Source: Ww85 sp963745765
GTDB taxonomy: Bacteria; Desulfobacterota; Desulfobulbia; Desulfobulbales; Desulfocapsaceae
NCBI GenBank assembly: GCA_963745765.1
Contig: CAVUYQ010000024.1
Coordinates: forward strand, 124,001 to 188,000
Reading direction: 5' to 3'
Length of the DNA stretch: 64,000 nt
Positions 8,945 to 17,165 of the stretch are shown one piece after another. The notes under the pieces were generated by a model. That model was not told where the DNA came from and searched no databases. It worked only from the letters and a program-made list of their open reading frames with translations. The position numbers and the translations under genes are program-made. The number at the start of each line of letters is the position of its first letter. The first letter of the stretch is position 1.

Positions 8945-9127
8945 ATGAACCCAAAAGCACCTCTGGACAAAGACAAAATTATTCCTGAACGGATGGCGGC
9001 CCTGCGATCTCTGCCCGAAAATATCAAGCAGCAGTTAAGCGGTGAAGAAGCCCGGGCCTTTCTCTACGGAGAGGATCTGCCGGAAAATCTTGCAGAAAAG
9101 CTCAAGAACTATCTGGTAAACGATTAA
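8945..9127 (+). CDS. Small hypothetical protein (60 aa) heading the lemA cluster
   Basis: A highly charged 60-residue protein (MNPKAPLDKDKIIPERM..., ending KLKNYLVND) without signal peptide or membrane segment; it looks helical. A very strong ribosome site (GGGAGGGG) precedes its ATG, and lemA begins 45 bases after its stop with another strong site. I do not recognise a family. The ribosome site and position make a real gene likely. Confidence 0.6.
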   Translation: MNPKAPLDKDKIIPERMAALRSLPENIKQQLSGEEARAFLYGEDLPENLAEKLKNYLVND

Positions 9128-9172
9128 CCAGCCGGCCCGCGGCATCTCTCTATCAGATATCAAGGAGGTTAC

Positions 9173-9760
9173 ATGGTACGATTGACTCGTCTTATTATTT
9201 TCTTCTCTGCAGCCGTTCTTTTGACCAGCTGCGGCTACAATTCCCTGCAGATACAGGAAGAGCAGGTCTTCAAGGCGTGGGCCGATGTAGAAGCAACACT
9301 GCAGCGACGTGCGGATCTGATTCCTAATCTCGTCGCTACCGTCAAGGGATATGCAAGCCATGAGAAGGAAACCCTCGAGGCGGTCATTAACGCCCGATCC
9401 AAAGCCACGTCTGTCCAGCTGTCGCCGGAAGATCTGAGCAACCCGGCAGCCATGCAGCAGCTGGCTGCTGCCCAGGGCGGCCTGACATCGGCATTATCAC
9501 GGCTGATGCTGGTTGTCGAGCGCTACCCTGAGCTCAAGGCAAATCAGAATTTTCTTGATCTGCAAAATCAGCTTGAAGGAACCGAGAATAGAATAAACGT
9601 TGCCAGGCAGCGCTACAATAGTGCCGTTGAAGGGTTTAACGCGGCGATTCGCACATTCCCGCAAAGCCTGACAAATAATTTTATTCTGAAACTAGACCGC
9701 AAGGAATATTACAAGGCAGACGAAGCGGCAAAAACGGTTCCGCAGGTCAATTTTAAGTAG
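9173..9760 (+). CDS. LemA family lipoprotein
   Basis: A 195-residue LemA-family protein. The N-terminus is a lipoprotein signal with lipobox LTSC, so Cys20 is the likely acylated residue. The LemA core follows: EEQVFKAWADVEATLQRR, ADLIPNLVATVKGYA, and helices rich in Ala/Gln with ENRINVARQRYNSAVEGFN near the end. The ribosome site AAGGAGG is 5-6 bases before the ATG. LemA genes are commonly next to TPM-domain genes, as here; the biochemical role is not established. Confidence 0.92.
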   Translation: MVRLTRLIIFFSAAVLLTSCGYNSLQIQEEQVFKAWADVEATLQRRADLIPNLVATVKGYASHEKETLEAVINARSKATSVQLSPEDLSNPAAMQQLAAAQGGLTSALSRLMLVVERYPELKANQNFLDLQNQLEGTENRINVARQRYNSAVEGFNAAIRTFPQSLTNNFILKLDRKEYYKADEAAKTVPQVNFK

Positions 9761-9763
9761 TCC

Positions 9764-10693
9764 GTGATGAGACTCGCTCCAGCTCCACGTACTCCGGTCC
9801 CTGCGCTTCGTTTTGCAGCGAGATTCATGCTGGTCGTCCTTCTGGCGTCAATGGCCGTATCGTCTGCGCTGGCACGCGAAGTACCTGAACTCAAGGGTCG
9901 GGTCAACGACTATGCCGGTCTTCTCTCAAGTGCAACAATTGCCCAGCTTGAAACGGTTCTGGCAGATCTGGAGTCTACCGACTCAACCCAGATCGCGGTA
10001 TTAACCATTGACTCCCTCGACGGAGACAGTCTGGAAGATTTTTCATTGCGAGCGGTGGAAAAATGGAAACTCGGTCAGAAGAGTACCGACAACGGAGCAC
10101 TGCTGCTGATCGCCAGGGATGACCGTTTGATACGGATTGAGGTGGGATACGGCCTGGAGGGATCTCTTACCGATATGGTTTCCGGCCAGATCATCAGAAA
10201 TATCATCACCCCCGACTTTCGCCGGGGAAATTTCAACCAGGGCATTATTGACGGTGTCGGTGCCATGATCAGCGCGGTCAAAGGAGAATACCAGGCACCC
10301 GCAGCAGCAGGAAAACAGAATGACACTGCAAGCAACGGTGATCTTGGTGGATTGGTCATCTCCCTTATTTTCATATTCTTCTTTTTTGGCTCCATGTTCA
10401 GAAAAAACCGCTCGTTGGCCGCTGCAACAGGTGGCCTCGTTTCACCCCTGGTCGGCTTTTTTCTCTTCGGCATAAGCGGATTTGCACTTCTTGCTCTTGT
10501 TTTCGTCGGCACTGTCGGCGGACTGGTCGCAAGCTCGATGGCTTCAACCTCTGCAGGAAGGCATAGCAGTGGGCGATCAGGCGGCTTCTATCTGCCACCC
10601 GGCGGCGGCTTTGGCGGCTCATCCGGGGGTTTTGGCGGCTTTAGCGGCGGCGGTGGCGGTTTTGGCGGCGGCGGAGCCTCGGGAGGCTGGTAA
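9764..10693 (+). CDS. TPM-domain (YgcG family) exported membrane protein
   Basis: A 309-residue protein with a signal peptide ending near ALA-RE (about residue 37), an extracytoplasmic TPM domain (VNDYAGLLS..., STDNGALLLIARDDRLIRIEVGYGLEG), two hydrophobic segments at about 190-210 and 225-258, and a C-terminal tail of repeated Gly-rich GGFGG units. This matches YgcG-type proteins. The start may be the GTG at 9764 or the ATG at 9767; neither has a clear ribosome site. It lies three bases after lemA. TPM domains are also called TPM_phosphatase, but activity here is unproven. Confidence 0.88.
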   Translation: MMRLAPAPRTPVPALRFAARFMLVVLLASMAVSSALAREVPELKGRVNDYAGLLSSATIAQLETVLADLESTDSTQIAVLTIDSLDGDSLEDFSLRAVEKWKLGQKSTDNGALLLIARDDRLIRIEVGYGLEGSLTDMVSGQIIRNIITPDFRRGNFNQGIIDGVGAMISAVKGEYQAPAAAGKQNDTASNGDLGGLVISLIFIFFFFGSMFRKNRSLAAATGGLVSPLVGFFLFGISGFALLALVFVGTVGGLVASSMASTSAGRHSSGRSGGFYLPPGGGFGGSSGGFGGFSGGGGGFGGGGASGGW

Positions 10694-10697
10694 ACAG

Positions 10698-11348
10698 ATG
10701 AAAAGTCCGGCACAATCATTCCTGACGCCTGAGGAACGGCAGCAGATAACCCGCTGTGTGCAACAGGCGGAGAAACTGACTTCCGGTGAAATTGTGCCAA
10801 TGGTTGTATCAGCCAGCCATGACTACCCGATGGCGGCCGTTACCGGGGCAACATTTATCGCTCTACCCTTGTCACTGCTTGCAACCCGGTTCATCACCAT
10901 TTATTTCTGGCTGATTCCTGACAATCTGTGGCTTTTTCTCGGCTCCTTTATCCTTTTCTTCCTGAGCGCTCATCAACTGCTGCAAAGAGTACCATGGCTC
11001 AAACGCGCCTTCCTCTCGGAAAGCAGCATCAACGAGGAAGTGCGTGAAGCGGCAAGCATTGCTTTTTTCAATGAGAATCTCTACCGAACCAAGGCTGAAA
11101 ATGGCATACTTCTTTTTATTTCCGTCTTTGAACGTCGCGTGTGGATTCTGGGTGATCGTGGAATAAATGAGAAGATATCCCCTGAACGGTGGCAGGAAAT
11201 TGTTGATCTGGTCACGGATGGGATCAAAAATAATCGCCAATGTGAAGCAATCTGCGATGCGATTAACCGTGTAGCAGAGATGCTCAGAGAGTTTTTTCCG
11301 ATTGAAGAAGACGACAAGAACGAATTGCATAATCTGATTATTAAATGA
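10698..11348 (+). CDS. Second TPM-domain membrane protein
   Basis: A 216-residue protein starting at the ATG at 10698, four bases after the previous stop. It has no signal peptide: a short N-terminal TPM segment (QQAEKLTSGEIVPMVV) is followed by two membrane helices (about 48-70 and 74-92). The rest of the TPM fold comes after them (KAENGILLFISVFERRVWILGDRGI). The interrupted TPM arrangement is seen in companion genes of lemA/TPM clusters. A longer upstream frame is an artefact reading through the Gly-rich codons of the previous gene. Confidence 0.82.
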   Translation: MKSPAQSFLTPEERQQITRCVQQAEKLTSGEIVPMVVSASHDYPMAAVTGATFIALPLSLLATRFITIYFWLIPDNLWLFLGSFILFFLSAHQLLQRVPWLKRAFLSESSINEEVREAASIAFFNENLYRTKAENGILLFISVFERRVWILGDRGINEKISPERWQEIVDLVTDGIKNNRQCEAICDAINRVAEMLREFFPIEEDDKNELHNLIIK

Positions 11349-11378
11349 AGGGTTCCTTTAATCAATAAGGCAGATTCC

Positions 11379-11774
11379 ATGACACCACGACTGGTTGTCA
11401 TTCTCCTGGTATTCAGCAGTTTCAATTTTCTGACGACAAGTTCCGTCCACGGTGAAGATAAAACACTCCACTGGCAGGATTTCTCTGTCATTGCCCGCCT
11501 GGATAATGAAGGACGCCTGCATATCCGGGAACAACAAACGATAGTTTTCAATGGTGCCTGGAACGGAGGAGAGCGCATCTTTACCGTCCGTCCCGGTCAA
11601 TTATTTGCGCTCAACGGATTGTACCGTACCACAGCCGATGGACAACAGGTCAAACTGCAGCGTGGCAGCCTTTCGGAAATCGACAACTGGAACTGGTCTG
11701 GAGGAAGAACGCTCAGGTGGAGGTGGCAGCTGGTAATGACGGATTGCTTCAATCCGGGGCTGAATCTCAGCTAG
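11379..11774 (+). pseudogene. Truncated DUF2207 membrane protein (5' fragment)
   Basis: The first ~115 residues look like the exported N-terminal domain of DUF2207 proteins: a signal peptide ending near VHGED, then HWQDFSVIARLDNEGRLHIREQ, TIVFNGAWNGGERIF and SGGRTLRWRW. Full members have several hundred more residues and membrane helices near the C-terminus, which are missing here. Similarity stops at about 11720 and the frame closes at 11774. The following bases read sensibly only on the other strand, so this gene's 3' part was deleted or lost at a mis-joined contig. DUF2207 commonly follows lemA/TPM genes, supporting the identity. Confidence 0.65.
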
Positions 11775-11849
11775 AATTTTTTTACTATCCAGATAGGGGC
11801 ACGGATCATCATAGGGAAAATCACGGCATAACCGTGGTGCTTTCTTCAT
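11725..11849 (-). pseudogene. 5' fragment of a small unknown gene (minus strand)
   Basis: Starting at the ATG at 11849, about 42 residues read as a plausible protein (MKKAPRLCRDFPYDDPCPYL, then an amphipathic IQPRIEAIRHYQL). Beyond about 11725 it becomes the antisense of the DUF2207 fragment and degenerates to a Pro/Ser-rich run. Its start overlaps the restored end of the EamA gene, as expected for a coupled downstream gene. I do not recognise the family. It marks one side of a likely breakpoint. Confidence 0.4.
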
Positions 11850-12751
11850 CGGCTGATTTCCGTGACCTGGCAGGAGCCAGCGGTTGTGCCTGCCGCCCGT
11901 AGTTTGCCGTCAGGGTCTTGACGATGCCGCTGACAATGATCAACGAGGCATCCGGCAATCTGCAGAGGACTCAAAGTCTCGTTAAAAAGAGTCCAGCCGA
12001 AGACCACCACGGCAACCGGTTCTATATAGGCAATGGTGCCAAAGGTCGCTGCAGGAAGACGGCTGAGCGCGATTATCGCAAAAGAAATTGCCAGGAAACC
12101 GGGGAAAAAACCGGTGCCGATCAGCCAGGGAATCTGGTCCGCCGTCACCGTCCGTATTGAGTTTAATACCAGGGGCAGCATGATAAGAGCGCCTGTCAGG
12201 AGCTGATAGAATGATCGTGTATAGACATGGATATGCCTTGGAATCAGCCTGTTGAGAAGAATGAATCCGGCATAGCAGATCAACGCCAGCAGGCCGAAGC
12301 AGACACCGATAAATTCTGAACTCTGCCGGGAAATGTCAAGCCTGAACTCCATCATCATCGCGAAGCCGAGAAGGGCCAGAATTATCAGGCTAAACCCGAG
12401 AATGCCCAAACGCTCGTTCAGAAAAAAATGAGCAATGAGCGAGGCGGCGAGCGGTGCCAGGTAGACAAGCATAATGGCATTCGCCATCGAGGTGTAATTC
12501 ATCGCCTGCACGTAAAAAATAATGAAACCGGCAAGAAAACAGCCGTTGATCAGTACCGGCCAGGACGGTCGCCGAAACAGCAGATGCGCTTTACCTATCA
12601 CGACAAGATAGATCAGCATAAAACCTGCCCCGAGCATGAGGCGAAAAAAGGTGATTACCTCGGCGGGTAATCCGGTAATCTTTGAAAAGACACCAATGGT
12701 GCCCATCAATACCGCGGACAAAAAAGCAAACAACAGTGGTGCAGCATCCAT
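11821..12751 (-). CDS. EamA/DMT family transporter, frameshifted near its C-terminus
   Basis: A drug/metabolite-transporter-type permease with ten predicted helices in two EamA repeats (LLFAFLSAVLMGTIGVFSK... and GVCFGLLALICYAGFILL...). The ATG at 12751 is preferred over the TTG at 12757 because GGGG lies about 9 bases upstream. The last helix is broken: after AGCLV the frame runs into DHCQRHRQ, whereas the next frame gives IIVSGIVKTLTANYGRQAQ and a stop at 11821. One extra base at about 11941 explains this. The substrate is unknown. Confidence 0.82.
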
Positions 12752-13143
12752 AAACAATGCCCCTGCAGGCCGACGTATGCGTTTTATTTTAACCCCAACA
12801 ACTCATGGACATTCCCAAATAATTCATATAACATTCTGAAATTAATGTTTTTATTGTGAAAATCCTAGTAGAGCGACACTACTTTACACGCTTACTGTCA
12901 TTGCTTTACCTCCGGCTGCCAGCCAACAGCGCTGATAAAACAGGGGATGTCAACGGTCAACCTGAATATGTCATGAAAAAACAACAATAATCATTTGTAA
13001 TTGAACATTATCAATCAGTTATTCGGTGCTTTGGCAAATACGCAGATGACACAGTTTGTACCCTTTAGCAGCAATGATGAAAAGACAAAATTTCCAGATT
13101 AACGACAAAGGGAGGGGACAAGCAAAGGCCGGATATCCTGTTG
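12752..13143. other. Non-coding stretch
   Basis: About 390 bases between the divergently placed 5' end of the EamA gene and the 3' end of the thioredoxin-like gene. I see no supported reading frame, RNA gene or strong hairpin; it is AT-rich in the middle. Confidence 0.5.
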
Positions 13144-13722
13144 TCAGCCGAAATAGCTCGGCTCCTGGCCTTGCTTCCATTTGATGTTGCACCCCATACT
13201 CGGCTGCTGATGAGCGCTGATCGCTTTACCGCTTATCATGCTCTGCACCGCATCGGTTAGATCGACCCCGGAGACCGGTATATCGTTGCCGGGCCGGGCA
13301 CCGTCAAACTGCCCCCGATAAACCAGTTTTTTGTCTGCATCGAAGAGAAATATATCCGGCGTACAGGCGGCATGATAAGCTTTGGCTACCTGCTGACTTT
13401 CATCAACCAGATAGGGAAAGGAATAGTCAAAAACCTTTGCGTCATCAGCCATTTTGGTCGGGCTGTCATCGGGGTGAGCCGTATAATCGTTGCTGTTGAT
13501 GGCAACAACCTCGATCCCTTGCTTCTGATAACGGCGGATAGCTGCCACCAGTTGCTTTCGGATATGAATCACATAAGGGCAGTGATTACACATGAAGATG
13601 ATCAGCAGTCCCTTGTCGATTTTCTGATCTGCCAGGCTGAACAGCCGGCCGTCCGGGGCAGACAGCGTGAAATCCGGAGCAATGGTGCCAAGTTCAAGCA
13701 TCGTCGAAGGTGTCAGTACCAT
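13144..13722 (-). CDS. Thioredoxin-like (AhpC/TSA-type) redox protein
   Basis: A 192-residue cytosolic thioredoxin-fold protein related to the bacterial family of peroxiredoxin-like/thiol-disulfide proteins. The N-terminus has APDFTLSAPDGRLFSL and the active site is CNHC at 45-48 in FMCNHCPYVIHIRKQL, followed by GIEVVAINSND. The start at 13722 is chosen for its ribosome site (GGGAGG); a longer frame to 13806 has none. The substrate and electron donor are unknown. Related proteins in other Desulfobacterota can carry selenocysteine; here both positions are Cys. Confidence 0.85.
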   Translation of the reverse strand: MVLTPSTMLELGTIAPDFTLSAPDGRLFSLADQKIDKGLLIIFMCNHCPYVIHIRKQLVAAIRRYQKQGIEVVAINSNDYTAHPDDSPTKMADDAKVFDYSFPYLVDESQQVAKAYHAACTPDIFLFDADKKLVYRGQFDGARPGNDIPVSGVDLTDAVQSMISGKAISAHQQPSMGCNIKWKQGQEPSYFG

Positions 13723-13917
13723 AGGATTGTCCTCCCTTGCAATCTGATTGTATTTGCTGCAGCAGGCAACATCAGGCAGCTCTGATCCGCTGTAACACTC
13801 CAGCATCAGGGATTAAATACCTGTCATTCGCACTGGAGCTTTACCTCATTATCTATGCATTTTTGGATGCGATAACAAGCCGGCTGTCCTTGCCGGTTGC
13901 TTAAACCGATTACCACG

Positions 13918-14742
13918 TCAGGGCACCAATCCACTTACCGATGCCTGTCGCGGTTTGCCATGGATGTGATCGCCTATTCGATGCATGTATGCAAGTTCTT
14001 CAGCACTCATCACACCTTTCTCAATTATCTGCAAATTTTCCCTGAGCATGGATTGATTCCTGACCCCCATCATACAGATATCAATCTCCTCGCGTGACAG
14101 AACAAAACGATAGCAGTCTCCAGCTGCCGGGGCAATCATGTCAGGCGGCATCTTCTTTTGTTTAAGCAGCTGGCCCCAGCAGGTTGCCGTAAACGAGACA
14201 AGTCCTGGCCCGGGACGCGTGCTCCTGGCAAAAATATCCTGTTCCGCTCCGCGATGTACCGCGTTGTAACGAACGTGAAAATAGTCTATCAATCCCTCCT
14301 GTGCAAGTGGAGCAACGACCCGGCGATTATGGGTTGTCATGCCGATGGCCCGAACCATCCCCTGGGCCTTTGCCTTCTGTGCCCAGTCAAGAACACGCTG
14401 CGGTGGTCTTTTCGGGTAATAGCCGAGGACCAGTCCGTCGACATAATCAGTGCCAAGCTTCCGAAGGGCTGATATTAGAAATATATCCCCGAGTAAACCG
14501 CTATGGGAATAACTGAGCAGGCCGAGGAAAACCTTATCCCTCTTACCGTCAACGACAATCTCGCTAAAAAAGGTTCTGAATGCAGCGGATCGCCCTTTGA
14601 TGAAAGTTCCCCAGTTAAAGTAGTTGCAGCCGCGCTCAAGGGCCTCGTGATACACGCCGGTTTCAGCTCCAAAACTGGAAGAAATACCAATTCTTCCAAC
14701 TTCAAGGGTGCTGCAGCCAAGAGTTCTTCTTTGCATCATCAT
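13918..14742 (-). CDS. Aldo/keto reductase-like protein with altered active site
   Basis: A 274-residue TIM-barrel aldo/keto reductase relative: LGCSTLEVGRIGIS at the N-terminus, ALRKLGTDYVDGLVLGYYP, VRAIGMTTHNRR and a C-terminal ICMMGVRNQSMLRENL cofactor-binding-like segment. The usual motif with catalytic Asp and Tyr (FDTA..YG) reads YFNWGTFIKG at about 41-50, so the Asp is Asn and the Tyr is absent. Catalysis by the normal mechanism is therefore doubtful. It starts at the first of three consecutive ATG codons, with GGGAG about 9 bases upstream. Confidence 0.75.
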   Translation of the reverse strand: MMMQRRTLGCSTLEVGRIGISSSFGAETGVYHEALERGCNYFNWGTFIKGRSAAFRTFFSEIVVDGKRDKVFLGLLSYSHSGLLGDIFLISALRKLGTDYVDGLVLGYYPKRPPQRVLDWAQKAKAQGMVRAIGMTTHNRRVVAPLAQEGLIDYFHVRYNAVHRGAEQDIFARSTRPGPGLVSFTATCWGQLLKQKKMPPDMIAPAAGDCYRFVLSREEIDICMMGVRNQSMLRENLQIIEKGVMSAEELAYMHRIGDHIHGKPRQASVSGLVP

Positions 14743-14862
14743 TCACGATCTCCCTGTCCGATTCCAATAGCATTAACCGGTAATCCCGAAAATTGCTAGA
14801 ATGGTTTGATGCTCGTATGATTCAGGATAATTGCTGCGGCACCGACAAGGCAGGAGAGGAGT

Positions 14863-15720
14863 TTATGCCCCATCGGGGGCATAAACGGGGTGATAAGACA
14901 AAGAGAATCCAGCGTACCCTCTCATAACTTCAGCATCCATATGCTTCTTGAGGTAGGCCGTAGCATCATCACCGGTGCAATGGCAGGCAACGAGTTTTCT
15001 GACACCAAGCGTGTTTAACGCCCTGGCCGTCTGCTCAAGCCGTTCAGGGGATGCATTGAGCAGGTGTAAACCGCCGATAACCGTGTGAACGCGCTGTTCT
15101 TTGGTATGTTTCAGAATCGACTGCAGGGTATTAACAATACCGGCATGGCTGCAGCCCACACAGACAACGAGCCCTTCCGAGGTGCGGAGCCAGACGGCGA
15201 TATCATCATCTATCGGATCCGGCCGTTTCCCTTCCTGGTCATAATAAAAAGCCCCCCCGGTATCCTCAAAATCATTACCCCGCGGAATAGGTCCGGTGAT
15301 ACCGATATTTTTCGACAGCCGCTTGTAATGCGTCATCCAGTGGAATGCTTCATCCTTCACGTGCCCCAATGCCTGCATGGACTTGCCGGGCATCCGGACC
15401 GGTTCAGCACTGCTGTTTGCACCAACGTATCGGGGTTGAAATACGGCCTGGTGCAGGTACACCTCGACGTTCCCGGCCTGCTCGAGGATCACATCAATGC
15501 CACCGGTATGATCGTAATGCCCATGACTGAGCACCAGGTCTGAAACCTTCGCCAGATCCAGGCCAAGGGCTTGCGAATTAGGCAACAGCGTATCCTTGTT
15601 TCCGGTATCAAACATGATGGTATGACCTTCATACTGCAGCCAGAGCGCAAATCCATGCTCTGCGGCAAGACCGCGGGCAGCATGATTATCGACAACAACC
15701 GTCAGACGTGCTTGACTCAT
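14863..15720 (-). CDS. Metallo-beta-lactamase-fold hydrolase (MJ0301-like)
   Basis: A 285-residue MBL-fold protein. The metal-binding HGHYDH motif is at residues 66-71, an upstream MFDTGN lies at 36-41, and later ligands appear in VCVGCSHAGIVN and HLLNASPERLEQTARAL. This arrangement matches the group annotated as dihydropterin-ribofuranosyl-aminobenzene phosphate synthase-like, whose function in bacteria is uncertain. There is no signal peptide, so it acts in the cytoplasm. It is followed 57 bases later on the same strand by the anchored NifU-like gene's region. Confidence 0.85.
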   Translation of the reverse strand: MSQARLTVVVDNHAARGLAAEHGFALWLQYEGHTIMFDTGNKDTLLPNSQALGLDLAKVSDLVLSHGHYDHTGGIDVILEQAGNVEVYLHQAVFQPRYVGANSSAEPVRMPGKSMQALGHVKDEAFHWMTHYKRLSKNIGITGPIPRGNDFEDTGGAFYYDQEGKRPDPIDDDIAVWLRTSEGLVVCVGCSHAGIVNTLQSILKHTKEQRVHTVIGGLHLLNASPERLEQTARALNTLGVRKLVACHCTGDDATAYLKKHMDAEVMRGYAGFSLSYHPVYAPDGA

Positions 15721-15777
15721 GATAGGATATTCAACCCTGATGGTAATCCATTGGTTCAGACACTTATTTCGCAGGGC

Positions 15778-16194
15778 TTATCCCTGTTTTGCCGCCTGTT
15801 GATTTTTAATATAATCATCAAGTGCTCTTTGCAGGGTTATTTCTGCAAGCTGGGCGCAATGGAGATGGGAATCCGGCACATGGCCGACCTCATCGGCAAT
15901 ATGGGTCATGTTTATGACCCTTATATCCTTTATATTTTTCTCAAAAGCAAGACGTGCGGCAGATTCGACACATTGTTTGCTCATGCTGCAGCCATCAGTC
16001 AAGCTATGGGTCTCGACGACCCGGCCGTGCTTCACCTTGATAGCGATCTCCATGGTATCACCGCAATTACCGGTCACCCGAGCAGAACCATCAGGTTCAT
16101 CCATATGAGGAGTAAAAAGATAACTCAGGCCATACCAGGTTGAAACAAATAACAGAAGGACGGCAAAGAGAATAAGGAGACCGCTCAGAGACAT
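15778..16194 (-). CDS. Membrane-anchored NifU/IscU-like protein
   Basis: A 138-residue protein with one N-terminal hydrophobic helix (about 4-26) fused to a NifU_N/IscU-like domain. The three scaffold cysteines of IscU-type proteins have counterparts at Cys44 (NCGDTMEI), Cys69 (TDGCSMS) and Cys113 (HLHCAQLA); an extra Cys is at 75. IscU homologues are normally soluble Fe-S scaffolds, so a membrane tether is unusual. No iscS, iscA or other Fe-S assembly gene is adjacent. It may have another role; the fold assignment rests on motif spacing. Confidence 0.72.
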   Translation of the reverse strand: MSLSGLLILFAVLLLFVSTWYGLSYLFTPHMDEPDGSARVTGNCGDTMEIAIKVKHGRVVETHSLTDGCSMSKQCVESAARLAFEKNIKDIRVINMTHIADEVGHVPDSHLHCAQLAEITLQRALDDYIKNQQAAKQG

Positions 16195-16215
16195 TTCAGA
16201 AGATCCCGGTCATAT

Positions 16216-16662
16216 TTATAGATTCGAAGTTACTCTTCCGTTATTCTTCAGACCATCTTCAATCACCGATGCATACGCCTGACTGATTCGCTCCTTCAGG
16301 TAGTTCACCACATTCTCTGTTATCTCCTCCGCAGCAAAACAAAGACCGTCTTCTCCGAGCAGGCCTCCGGGTACCGGTTCTCCCCATTCATCGGGGTCCG
16401 TCACCATCTCGCCGTAGAAACAGACCGAGAGCCAACGCGGTTCGTCATCGATAACGTCAACCATGGCATACAGCGGTCGGGTCTGGTTAGGATGAACAGC
16501 GCGCAGGGAATAGGTTACACTCGGCCGGGCGTGGAACTCAACGGCAGTTCCATCCAGGGAGAGCATACACGCCATCAACTCAACAAAAGCTGCTCGACAC
16601 TCAGGCGAGGAGTTTGGCCAATCGGCGATAAATGATGCTATTTCTTTCTCTGAATTTTTCAT
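16216..16662 (-). CDS. Hypothetical protein
   Basis: A 148-residue acidic soluble protein that I cannot place (MKNSEKEIASFIADWPNSSP..., with EPRWLSVCFYGEMVTDPDEW and a helical C-terminus). It precedes the anchored NifU-like gene by 21 bases on the same strand and is probably co-transcribed with it. The ribosome site is weak. Confidence 0.65.
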   Translation of the reverse strand: MKNSEKEIASFIADWPNSSPECRAAFVELMACMLSLDGTAVEFHARPSVTYSLRAVHPNQTRPLYAMVDVIDDEPRWLSVCFYGEMVTDPDEWGEPVPGGLLGEDGLCFAAEEITENVVNYLKERISQAYASVIEDGLKNNGRVTSNL

Positions 16663-17165
16663 TTTAGAAATCCGTCATGTTAAGGATATGAAGACCCTCT
16701 TTTATCAGCCATAAGGATTTTTCGTCGGGGATACGTTGCCCCTGCCGCTTATGGGTATATACCCGTTACCGACAGCAGCGAATAGTACTTCTCCAGGCTA
16801 TCGGTGTCAACCTGGCAATTACCAAAAACATACAGAAACAATAGCATAGACGGCCCATCCACTACTACTGAGTAACGCCATCGACAAGAATCTGGTCGCT
16901 GGCATCCCGCTCTTCATGATTTCAGGATTTATTTTTACCGTTGCTGCTCATCCAGGTTTCAGGCACAATAAAAACTTTTGGCTACTTTGAAAAATTCGGA
17001 CAGACTGAGAAATTCCGGCACCACTAATCCCGGTTACTGTCGGTTTCTCCGGAACAAAAGGTATTTTATCTTGTGCACATCGCGGCGGCTGTGTTAATCA
17101 CAAGCCCCGGAGCACTCACTTGCCCGAACGGTCACTGAAGCCTTTACCAGGGAGAATAACTCATA
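16663..17165. other. Non-coding stretch before the second enolase
   Basis: About 500 bases between divergent genes. I see no credible reading frame or RNA gene. The last bases carry GGGAGAA, the ribosome site for the enolase paralogue. The region should hold promoters for both directions, but none is convincing by eye. Confidence 0.5.

Noticed and set aside
11717..11902. Plus-strand frame after the DUF2207 fragment as its continuation
   Set aside because: It does not show the expected DUF2207 sequence after LRWR and overlaps the EamA gene on the other strand.
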